Source of the DNA: Phytoseiulus persimilis
Lineage: Eukaryota; Arthropoda; Arachnida; Mesostigmata; Phytoseiidae
Direction of reading: 5' to 3'
Length of the DNA: 64,000 nucleotides
Assembly (NCBI GenBank): GCA_037576195.1
Contig: CM075104.1
Coordinates: forward strand, 20,166,211 to 20,230,210
In this document: one piece after another, positions 34,501 to 46,500 of the stretch
How positions within the stretch are numbered: position 1 is the stretch's first letter
How the letters are laid out: each line of letters opens with the position of its first letter
Program-made: the position numbers and the translations under genes
The notes under the pieces: model-generated
Told to the model about the DNA's origin: nothing
Seen by the model: only the letters and a program-made list of their open reading frames with translations
Databases searched by the model: none

Positions 34501-37500
34501 GCCGGCGCCACCTGATGGCACGAGGAAAATCGGGCTAGAAAGTTTTCGCGCCTGCATATGAACTAGAACAGTACGGGGAGCGTTCCGGGAATCGGCGGCT
34601 TCCAGCCTTTGGATCCGCTCATCACAAACAGCACTTTGTAGCGGACGTTTCGTAGCTCGATGTCGCAACCCGGTGCGTGGATAGCAGCGGTAACGTCGGC
34701 GGCGGCATCAGCTGCGGCAGATTATTGAAGTCTCAAGCTTGGATATGAGTGAGCCAAGCGATTTCCATCCTTCTGCGATGTGGGTTGAAGTGGATTGTCG
34801 CCATGGCCGGTGTGACTCTGATTCAAGTAGCTACCAACGGCTAAGGATTGATGATCAATCAAGAGCTTGAATGCCGCAATGGCGGCAAGAGCAAATCGAC
34901 AAATGAGAAACTTTCGGAGGTATAGTATCAGATTTCTTGGAACTTGGAGCCGAGTCCCCACTCTGGAGGAAAAGAAAAAACGAGTTCAAAAGTCACAAGA
35001 GGTTCTCACCATCCATAACAACCCTTACGCGAATTTCATGCGAAAATTCTCTCCGCTGTTCTTGATCAATGACTTCGTTTGTGTTCGCCTGGGCTTCGAT
35101 TGTCTTCGAGCCAGGAGAACAAGACTTCGAGGACGTATCGGGTTTCCAAGAAAGAGAAAAAGACGAGAAAAATCCGCCTGATTTTAGGCAGGCGGTTGAG
35201 AACAACCAGAACCGTTAGATCGCCCGCTCGCTCGCATCGTCTAGCGATGAAAGAGGTGAACGAGTGAGTTCGAAGAGAACGGATGTTCGCGAGAGGAGAA
35301 AACCGAGGCTGAGAATGGGGCCCGAATTCTGGCGCTGTTTTTGAAAAGGATTTCGTGGAGATCCTGGCCGGCGGAAGACTCCAACAGCTGGTGGAGAATT
35401 TGGGAGGTAAGGGTGAAACAGCCACAGGAGGCGGCACGGCGGTGGTTCTTGGTTGGCTCCGGAAGTGGAGAACTTTCTCTCTTAGAAGGAGGCCTCAACA
35501 AATTGCTGAGCACCAGACGCACCGGATCGCGCGGCGGAGCAAAGCACAGCAGAGCCGCGCACACCTCTCCCGGTTCGAGAGCGAAAACCAAGAGAACGAA
35601 GAAATAGGTTGCGAAAACAATAGGTTTATATCGTTATTGTCATCACCGCCACAACGGCATGTGGCGCCAACGATTCGAGTTCTTGGCGTTGAAGTTTCAC
35701 TTCCTTAGTGGAGATCGCAGAGCACGATTTATGAGGGAGCTCACCAGCCCGCTCCTGCCGTGGTCGCCGCCGTCGATGTTTGGCCCCGCCTAATGGTGCC
35801 GCGTCGTGCGGAGTGGACACCCAACAACCAACCGACTCGCGGCCGACCAGGAAACGAATCAACCCTTTACTGGTTCGCTTGCTCTGTTCGTTGGTTGGCC
35901 GGTCGGTCGGTGGCTCGGTTCGCCCTCTCAAGACTGCCATCGAGTGAGCGCGTGATCGGACTGTGTCTTCGGATTCGGGCGACTTGTCGAGTGCCGCAAC
36001 CATCTAAAAGTTGTTTCGGGACTATTCGGTTCCCGCGCAGCTCCGGGATACAGGTTGTGAATGGTTCCAGCCGAGTCGAGTCCGAGCTTCCGACGAGGAG
36101 CGCATCATTCCAACCTGCGACGAAGGCCTGGTCGGGTGGAGAAACCGTTGCAAACCTCAGAGTTGCGGGTTTTGGAGCGTCGTTTGAGCGCACTGCATGG
36201 GCACCGTGGAGCTGTCCACGGTGCGGCAAAATAACTGGGCCGACTCATTGCTCCAACGGCCGCTTGTCTAACAAACCAAGCTGGAACCAAATGTCAACCT
36301 GTACGCCATCTGTGTGACCTCAGAGCGACAGCAGCAGTTGGGCAGGTAGCTCGTTCGCTAGTAAGTAGCAGCTCAAAGGACGAGTTCGGTTCTCGCAATG
36401 GCCTTCCTTGCACTACAATATGCGAAGGTGTCGTCTGACCCATTTCTGATCATCTGCCGCGAGCCTGATCCAGAATGGTTAGATTCGCTCGCTCACTCGC
36501 CCGCCTTGCATAAGATCAGAGGTTCTGCACAAACTTCGGAGGGGGAGCAGAGGCGAGAGCAGTTGGGGAAGCTAGACGCAGACGAAGAGAAGTGAGGATA
36601 GGGTCCTAGAGAAAGACTCGCCAGACCGCCACTTGTTGATGTAGGTCAAACGACCTCTTGAGAGGGAGTGCCGAGGAATGTCTTCGCAGCCGCGCTCCGT
36701 CGGAGACCGCCGAAGATCGCGCTGATCATCTCCCGAGAACTCCTCCGGAGCGCCGGGAGCTCGAGCCGGGAAGATGTTTGCGGGCATCTGACAGTCATCC
36801 TTCAGAGCGGGCCTGATGCAACCGGTGTCGGAACCGATTCAATTTTGAAGCGCAGTGTTCTTCAGGCGCTGACTGACGGGTCAATCTTGCAGGCTGAAAC
36901 GTCTCAAGCTCCTTTCTACGTCACTCGTCCGGTCAGATCTCATCATAGACAGTGCAACACTGGCACTTGCTGCTATTGCCCCACCGCTTGAAGTCGACCC
37001 GCGAGCAAGGTCATAAGGTGCCAATAAGCTCGTTGAAGCCAACGGAGCCCTTTTTTCAGTGCAGTCAACACGTGTTCGCGGTGAATCACGCCGCTCGTTT
37101 CGTCTGACACTCGCCGGCATCAAGCACGTAATAACACTCGCAAATTGCCAGCCGGAACGCGAGAAAATAATTGCTGGACTACGAGGAAAAACTGTTTGAT
37201 CCGATTCTGATACGGATAGCTCGGAGCGGGAGCGCAAGCGCGACTGACTCACGGCCCATTCGATCCTTGCGCAGAGCTCGGCTTCCTTTTCCGTCGCCCG
37301 TCGAGTGTTCGTTCTCCGCGAGAGCCAGAAGCGAATCGCATCTCTCGCCTCACCCTATCACGCGTTCGTCTGAGCCAGAGCTCTTCCTGCTTCGGGACTT
37401 CGATGAGACCATCCAGTCCCACGCTAGCTGGCTGAGGTCGTGGTTTTGAGCAGCAATGCCTCAGACGGGTTGGGGCTCCAAAGGGGGAGGTGCTAGAGGT

Positions 37501-40500
37501 GTCTGAGGGTGAAAAACTCAAAAAAGAAGGGATCAACTTTTGAGCAAACTGTCTGCTGCTGCTGAGCGAAGGAGCATCGAGGCTGACTTCGTGATTTTTG
37601 CCGTGCCGCCCGAAGTTATGCTCCTGGCGGGATGGAAAATCAGGACACCCTGTTGCACATATAGTCCTGTTGGGAACTCCCTCGATGATCCTCGCTTTCG
37701 ATTGTTCGTCGAAACCGCTTCCCGAGTGCGAGGAAAGCCAGTTTCGCAACGTCAGTCCTACAACAGTTCAAGCGGTTGACTTCAAAGTATCTATCAAAAG
37801 GGTCCATCACCGGCAGAGCATTTTCGTCCGACGACCCGCAGGATTTGCACCGCGCGTTCCCCACTTGGCATTGAATTATGGCGTGTCGACTCCTTTTTAT
37901 TGCCACGATCAATACGTACGGTACACTGAATGGAACCACAGCTGCTCGGCTAGTTTGCTTGCGCGGGCTCGCTCGTCCGTCGGCATCAGCGGCCACGGCG
38001 GAGCCAGCACCGGAACCGGACCAGTGTTTCAAAACTCTCCTGCAGTGTCTGTCAGTCAGTCCGTCCGTCCGCTTGTGTGAGTGGCGGAGCCGGCTGCCCA
38101 CCATGCGAAAGAGGGCCGACCAACCAACCGAACCGTCGAACGTCTTGTGCTGCACAGGCTTTAACGGACTAAATTTGTTAAGACACACACACACACACAC
38201 GCAGCTATTGCTCAACAAGGGTTTCCCCTTTGAATCGCTGCGATGACAGAACCGAGCTACGAAGGATCGCGTCATTGTATCACGATCCCCGTCTTGGGCT
38301 TCTTTAGGGATTCGTGCCGCTCGTTGGCGGATATCCTCGGAGTTCGCGACGGCTTCCCACGCAGCACTTATGTCCCACCTCCGCTCGAGACTCGCTTACA
38401 CCTCGTGCTCTCCTGTTTCCTGGAAGCTCTTGCACTTTTTAATCCGCTCTTCTAATGATTCCGAGTAGAGGCTCAAACTCCCTCATGTTGGTCTCGTGGA
38501 AGTTACGCGAGCAGGAAACGGTTTTTTAGGCAACATAGAGAACATCTCGGAGGGTGTCATATGGGGCACTCGTGCAGAATGATACCGAAAATCTGCATTT
38601 TCGTAATGACATCATCAGCAGCGGCCGCGGAAGTGGTAGTGGCAGCACTCCACCCCACGATTGAAGCAACGACTGCAGACCGGGAGCGTGACCTTGAAAG
38701 GAAGAACGTACGGCAACGTTCGCTGTGTGCTAGTTCGGTTTGCCGATGGGATCGAGGATTCGCTGTCTTGCAGCGTTTGACGGCGGCGCATGTCTAGTCG
38801 TCAGCGGGGTTCCTCGCGACCGGTCGGGCAGCCCGTTCAACCTCTGCGGCAGGTTGCGAACCGGGAGCATCGAGGTGTTCGTCTGGAAGAGTTGCGACTC
38901 CGCGCGTTCCCGCAGTTGCGCAACGGGCGGCCCGCTGGGAAATGATTTCCCTCCGATTGCGTCGCTCCCACGGATTTTCTGGCGATGTTTTTCGATGGAT
39001 TCGCGTACACATATCCCAGACCAATTTTCGGTCCGTGCGTCTTCTCCCCGTTCTCCAAACTGGGTCTCGGTCAATGACAACACCTCCTAGAGAGTCGTTT
39101 CGAAATGACGCGTGCGATGCTGAGCCTGAGCGGGAGCGCCACGTAATAACTTCGGACAACCGGTTTGGACATGGTTTTGTTTGCTCCGAGCGGCATCCAC
39201 TGCAGCGTCGAGCGCAGTTTCTCGAGAGAACGCGCGTCTGTTTATGAAATTCCATCCAGGTTCAAGGCTGTGCATCCCTTTCGCCTGCTGGCCGGCCTTC
39301 TCGCTCCCCGTTAGATAATCCGTCGAATCGGGAGCTCTTTTCGGATCCACGTTCCGAACACATTTCAACTAGACGTGGGTTTCGGCCTTGACCCTCGCGC
39401 TTTTTGGGAGCGAGAAACTCATCCCGTTAGTGTCGTTCCCGCTGTTGACGTTGTTGTCATGGATGCGGCGGCGGCGACTGCGTCGACGGTCGAGGTGTCG
39501 AGGCGACTCGGGATCCGGCGTGGCAAAGTCATCATCTTCGGATGAGGCCGACGGGGAAGTTCATATTGAAAAGTTTGTAGCTGCATTAATGGCACGACGA
39601 TGGGAAACAGCGAGTCCGCTCGTGCATAGGGCTCGAGTCCCATGCTCCACTCGGGTTCGTCAGGGCGAGTTCACATTCGGCCGAACTCATGCGATCGAAA
39701 CGCCAACCGTGGTCTCCTATCTGACGATTCCATTTTCGCCCCAATGCCGCCGTCATGGGCAGCATTATTTGATCCCTATCCGACATGATTGTCTTGGCCT
39801 GCACCCGCAACAGCTGCAGCAGTCGCATGGCGGGGAGAATCCGCAGCGATCAGCTTCGCTATCTCGCGAGACGTTGAACGCGTCCGCCGTCGGAAGCGTC
39901 GCGGCCGATTTCCACGCACAATTTTTGAATACTGCATATCGTTTGAACAACAACTCGGTGACATCGTTTCTTGGATCTGATCTCGGGCAATGTCATTTGC
40001 AAAGCGGGCCGAGGCCACGGTGAATGCGGCGCAGCTCCTTAAAGTTTGCCGCTGCTGCCGCATCTAAACAGGACGTTAGGTGAATCACCCTTCCACTGTC
40101 GTCGTTAGAGAGTATATCCTCAAGGGCGACCTTGCCCTGCTGTTGCTGGTCTGTCGCCGGTGTCCTCGAGCTTACTCTATCTGCTCTCATAGGGGGCTTC
40201 ATCCCAATGGGTCACTAGGTCAGGGTCTAACCTATTTAGAGGAACTGTCTGTCGGTCCGCGCGTTTGACTGACTCAGTTTAACTGTATATATGCGGAAAC
40301 AGTCGCTCTCGACCGCCCTGAGCCTTTTTCGTGGCGAAGCTCTCGCGTTACTGAAGTTCGGACTGAGCCCGCTCAGAAACCAACTCCGCTCCCACAACCA
40401 CTGAACGTGTTCGGAACGGTCTCTTCCTCGTTCTTTAATCGGTCCTCGACATTGATACGGAGACCACAAAGACACAGTTCGCGCGCCGCGCCGACAGTCC

Positions 40501-43500
40501 CCAGAGTGCCGGATATAGCACGCGATCGCTTGCTCGTGACCTGCACATTCGGATTTGATTCGAAACGTGAGGAAGCCATGCAAAACTTCACTCCTGAGAG
40601 GCTGAACTGAGAGATCACGAGGAGGGGAAACCGAGGAAGTGGCCACGACCATCCCGTTTCCGATGATTCGACCATCACAACGCGAACTCCGCGAGTTTTC
40701 CCCCGATGTGGCTATTCATCGATTGTTCCCGCGCCCAGCGCTGCTTGAGACGACATCTGGGAAGGGGCTAGTTTGTCACCGAGCTCTCGAACTCATCCGT
40801 ACTTCCAAAACGTCGTGTTTCGCGCTTGATCGATGTAGTCGTTAAGGACATTGAAGAAGTTGCTTCCCCGATGGAAGCCGGGTGTCGGGGGTGTCTTAGT
40901 GGTGGGAGTTGTCTCCGCTTCGAACGCCCCCGACGTATCCGATCGCCTGAGACTTGGGGAATTATTTGATTTGCCACCGGGTCAGACGTGACGAGAGAAC
41001 GAATTTCTCATGCGCTGTTGCCAGCCGACGCTCCGTCGCACAGTGTGTATACTAATTGCGATCGAAAGGTTCCTCGCAGACCGCGGCATTCCACCGATCG
41101 GCTGGAATCCATGAAGACGCTTCGCGACTGAGAGTTTGAGAACAGAATGACGTGATTCGACGACGACGACGATAATCGCCTATTCTCAGGGACCGATTCA
41201 AACGCGCACGGAAACCCGAAAAGGGGCGCTTTTTCGTGCCCGAAGCGAGCCTCGAGGCCCCGGCGCCGAGCCCCGCCGCTGACCTTGCTTTTGCGGTGGC
41301 GGACCCGTAAAGCGGAACAACTGCTTTTTAGAAGCGACCGCGGCAAACAAAGTGACGTCAACAACAATGCTCTGCTCGCGTTTTGGCTCTCGCTGCTGTG
41401 GCTAGCTAGAATCAAGCTTCACCTCAGAAAGCATGAAGTGCTTCGCTGATTGTTCGACTCAAAGCGAGCGTTGACTGCACAGAGATATTTTTTGCGCATT
41501 CGGCCATTAGCTTTTTTTTTACGTCGGTCCCCGACGGTCAGACAGACGGGCGGGCGGGCGGTCGCAGCAACTGTCATACGGCTGGTTTTCGTCTGAAACT
41601 GAGCGTATTACGGAACGTATTCGATATCGTGCGTCGGGATCGCTCGGCCCACTGGAATCGATCCGCGCCGTGTTTCCGAGCACACCCACTCACAGGGGAT
41701 GTTCGTTGTCCAAAAATCATTCTGCTCCGCCAGCTGGAAATATTCTGTATGGAACCCACAGGGATCTGTTACGGAGAACAGAAATTTTCAATTTTCTACC
41801 ACGCGAGACATCGACACGGGCCCGCTCGCGTTTCCGGGGCCGGCCCGATTGAGCAACTCCTCCTCTCGAGTCTATGCGCCCCGTGTCGGGAACCTGCGGC
41901 GTCGCGAAGTGGCCCGTAGCTGAATGGAAGGGAGACGCTAGAACTCGGAGTTCTCCCGGATCGAGAATTGACATCAAGCTCCAGCGAATGGTTACCACGG
42001 AACACACTGCGAACAATGCTGATTGCTCGTTCGGTTGCTCGTTCGTTTCCACCATCGGTTCTTAACGAGCACTCAGTGTGCGACTTTGCATTTGTCGAGT
42101 GCTCCCAGCTTGCCATTTGTTTGTCTGTCCACTCGCCTCCGGTCGGTCCCGTCAATCCATCCGGCTGTTAGTTGTGGTGGGATGGCCTTGCTCCGGTGCT
42201 CTGATGTGCGTTTGGATGCTTGTTCGCTTGCTTGTTGCTTTCTTGTCCACCGGGACCGGGGCTGGCCAGCTTACCGACCGGGTGGCAAGCTGGCGACGTT
42301 ACGCAACGAACACAGTACCTGGTAGCCGACGCTGAGCAGCGACGTTCACTACAGGCCCTTCCAGATCTGCGTTCGCTGTACTTACGTTGTCCAAGCCCAC
42401 TTTCGGCTTCTACCTCGGCACCTGCGACACCTCTTTCAACATGATCCGTGAGAATTTCGGTTGCGAATGTCCATTCGTTCCGCAAGCTTTCAAGTCCCGA
42501 GTTTCTGTTCGCCGCAGATTCGGAGGGAAGCCGTGTGGGGGGTAGAGATCGATTCGGAAGCCATGTCTGAATGTTCGAGCAACAACGAACGTCAACGTTC
42601 CCTGAAAGGCATCTCGCCGTTCGGATGCGAATCGCCACCTGAACCACCCCATGGTCCTAAAGGGGAGGCATTGCTCGAGCACATCGATATTCTTGAAGCT
42701 CTGTGAACTCTTCAGAGCTCCGGCCTATCGGGGAGAAAAGCAATACGAACCGTGGCCTAAACACGAATTTGTCATGGTGCGGCCCGGATCGCTTCCTGAA
42801 AACGTACGACATTTTTTATCCCGCTCGACGTCGAACGGCCGCTTGCATGATTCGCGCGCGCTCCTCGATACGCTGGAGCCTCGTGAACGAAGCTGAAAAA
42901 ACAGAACGGCATGCGACCTGGCCGTTCCCAGGATAAACTGGATCAGCTCCGATCTGGCTTAGTTGGACATATATCCTATGGTTATGGTGGTGGTGGTGGT
43001 GCTGTTGTCTGTCGTAGTCGTTGTCTGTGGTACCAGCCGTGAGCCAGGCTACGCGGCCCGAATTGTGTCAAGGTTGGCGAGGCTTGTCTCGGCCCAACCG
43101 CATGGAACCAGCGTTGCCGATGCAAGTACCGCAAGAAGCAGTGAGAATACATTATTGGAAGCGAACGATCACACAGACACGCACGCGCGCGCGCTCACCC
43201 GCCCGCCCGCCGGCTCACCATGATAGGTTTGATTGAAACAACAAATCACTCATCAAAATCTCTGCATGCCGCATGGAAAATTGCGACGGTGGAGATTCGG
43301 ATGTAAGATCGCCCCCGCGGGTCTCGCGAAGTCGTTTCGAACACACTCCAAGAAATCAACTGCTCGTCGTCTGCTCGGAAAGGATGCGCGGAAAGCCGCT
43401 GCTCATGTTCTGGAGGAATAAATAGCCATCCCGGTGGACGAATGACCTCGACTCGAGCAATGAATGACGGAATTCGAAGCTACCAAGATGATGATTTGAG

Positions 43501-46500
43501 CAACGGCGTTGGGCAACCTCCCGACGAAAATCAGGAAGAAATACGGCGAGCGAGCGAGCGATCTGATCAATGCTTGGCGGGAAACGTGAAACTGAAAGAA
43601 ATTCTATTCATTGAGAAATACCAGGACAGCTTTGACAAAGTGAAGCAGATAGGAAGGAAGAGCGGATTTCGGATCCGAAAACCACCGGGTCATCGCGGGT
43701 TCGATGTGGGAGCTTCCGACGACTCCGTCAAACTTTCGGAAATTCGCCAAATATCGTCCACTAGTCGCCCGCGGATTAAATTATTCCGGACTCCAGCCGT
43801 TCGAGCGGCGTCCGTTGGAAGAAAAAACCCCACCCAATAACGAGACCCCGGTTTTGTACGCAGCGAGATTCGGAATCTCTTCCCAAGCAGATGACTTCGG
43901 CTGAAACACAACGGATGTGCTGTTGCTGCTGTCGACGAATCGATGCGTGACGTTCCTAATTATCTGGAGTCGAGAAGGAACGCGCTAACAATGATCCTGG
44001 GCAAAAATTATCGGCCAAGGTCAGAAAGATGCGACAATACGGGCGGTCGGTCGGTCGGCAAACGGACAGCGAGCCGGGCGGTTAGTCGAGCCGGCGGGAA
44101 GAAAGTCCACTGTAGGCATCCAAGGAGCCGGTGTTGTGGGACAACGTTTCAGAAACGGGGGATTCCGTCTCGCGGCGCTGATGAACAAGCTGTGGGTTAG
44201 TCCGTCGGTTGGCTCATCAGAACCGTTAGTTTGTCGGCTGAAGTTTTCCTTTCCATTGTGCGGTGACGATTCGTGCAGACGACCGAGCACGATCCTTTGA
44301 AGCAAGGTCATCCCACGTCGCGGCGGCGAGCAAAAGAAGCCTTTTGCTCCCGGCTCCTCATCCTCTCATTTGGTTTCCAAGACAGGCGGACAGCTAGACG
44401 GATCCTGAAGTATAATCTAGCGAGAGTGAGACAACGGACTTGTCATTGTAATACAGATGAAGTCGAAACACAGACGCACCGACCCTCAGGCTAACTGGAA
44501 TCTGGATGGGAATCGAGTGTTCGGCGCCCCAGCGGCTCGTCCGTCGACCAGGAACGTGTCCCAGGCTCCGATTTCGAATCGCGTTCTCACTCATCAGCTC
44601 AACAACATCGAGCTCAGAGGGGAGAAAACGGTGACCGGCGTACGGGGCGGGAGCGGAAGGGCCCGGCCACAGAATGTACAGAGTCGAAACGGATGCGGTG
44701 GAACAGGCGGGAGGAGAGAGGATCGCTCAGCTACCCATATGATCGGGAGCATTATCGGCTGGAGAGGCATGAACAAACAAGGGCCTAGAAGAAGCTCAAA
44801 ATTAGAGTGATTCACCCTGACTCTCTCGATTCCAAACTAGCACAGGCCACCTTGACCCACGTCGGCAGATAGGCAGACAGACAGCCAGCGAGAACGACAT
44901 CTCTTAACGCGCAAGGCTAGCGTTGGTATACGAGTGACGATCGGTAGCGATGATTGCGGCAGCGATGGTGGTCTCGGCCACGCTCAACCCAGTTTGCCCT
45001 CCACAAGGTCGGAACGGGCCGCTCGACGCTCTGATTCGATCAAGGCTGGCTCGCTCGCTCGCTCGCCCGCCCGCCCGCCCGCTGACTCTCGAGACCGCCG
45101 GCATACTGGAAAGCGCCGAGCATGGCTGCCGGCTGGACGGCAGGCTGCCGCCCTGTAGTACTGCGACAAGCTCAGACCGCTTTCTCCTTCTTCCCGTTGT
45201 ACCGCTGTCTCTGTCTAGGTCAAGGACACTCTGGTCGGTCGGTCGCTGGCTCGCTAGTTCCGACTAGTGAACGCTTTTTACAGTCTGGTCGCACTTTGCC
45301 TCACTGTCAGACAGGGTGGGCAACGCTATCCAGTTGACGAAATCGAAGCGAAAGCAACCGAGGCCAAGAACTAGGACCTATGGATACATCATCCGCTCCG
45401 GGAAGGAGCCCGTATTCTACTTGAAGAGAGGCCGACAAGGGGAACCGGCATGTCGAGGATCCGGAACGGAATCTCGATTTCCATAAGATTTACTTCTGTT
45501 CGGGATTTCCGGCGAGCGGTTCGAACTGTTGGTCAGGATGACAGTCGTCTTTTCGCCAGTTGCCTGGTCAGTCAGCCGGCCAGGCAAGCAAGCGACAAGT
45601 CAGGCTGTGTAAATTCTCTCCCCCTCTATCGTTGTTCGGGCCCTCCATACCCTCTCCGACCTTGGCCCATATCCCTATGGGCTCTGGTGTGACGGCGGCG
45701 GCGGCGGCGACGACTGCTTACATCACGCTGCTCGCTCGGTGTTGGCCGCTAGCTAGCTGGCAGGCCGGCTAGCAGGGAGCACAGAGACAGGCGGCGGCAA
45801 CAACAACGACTGCAGCAATGGTGGTGGTTCTCTCTCCCACTCGATTCCCTTTCCTATTTCTCGCGCAATAGCCGGCGCGCGGCGGAGAACTCGCATGCTC
45901 TTGCAGAAGTGCTTCCATATTCAAAGGGACTGTCACGCCGTCCGTCCGTTTGTTAGTCGTGTGTTAGTCCGTTCATCGCGCGCTCGTTTGTCTCGCACAT
46001 AGTCAGTTCGTCCGTCGTTTGTTCGTCTACCCTCGGAACAGTCGGACCAGTGTTCTACAGGGTCGGAGGATTTGTTAGCTGGCTCTCTTGTGGCACCGAA
46101 GTTCGGTTTACGCCGATTGGATTGAGTGTGTCCGGAGCCGACGTAGAACGAATCGCACACTAGTGTCATATCTGCTGTCAGAGGGCTCGACGACACCATC
46201 CTCGCACAGAGCGCGGGACAACAAGAAGCTAGAGTGCGCGCGAACTGCCTTCGACAACGACGACGAGCGGAGACAACCTTCTGGAAGAGCGCTCCCGGTC
46301 GGTATTTCTGTGCGCATCGGTCAGTCCGTCTGTCTGTCAATTGACAGCTGATCTATGAGTGAAGCGGTGATGAGAGACCACGATGTTTAATGTGCCGGTG
46401 CCTGTTGTGGACTATCCCTATGGCTGACACCAACTTAGACCCGGCCGCTTCGCTCCATCTCACGATCAGACCGAAAACGCGACCGAATACGGCGGATTCC

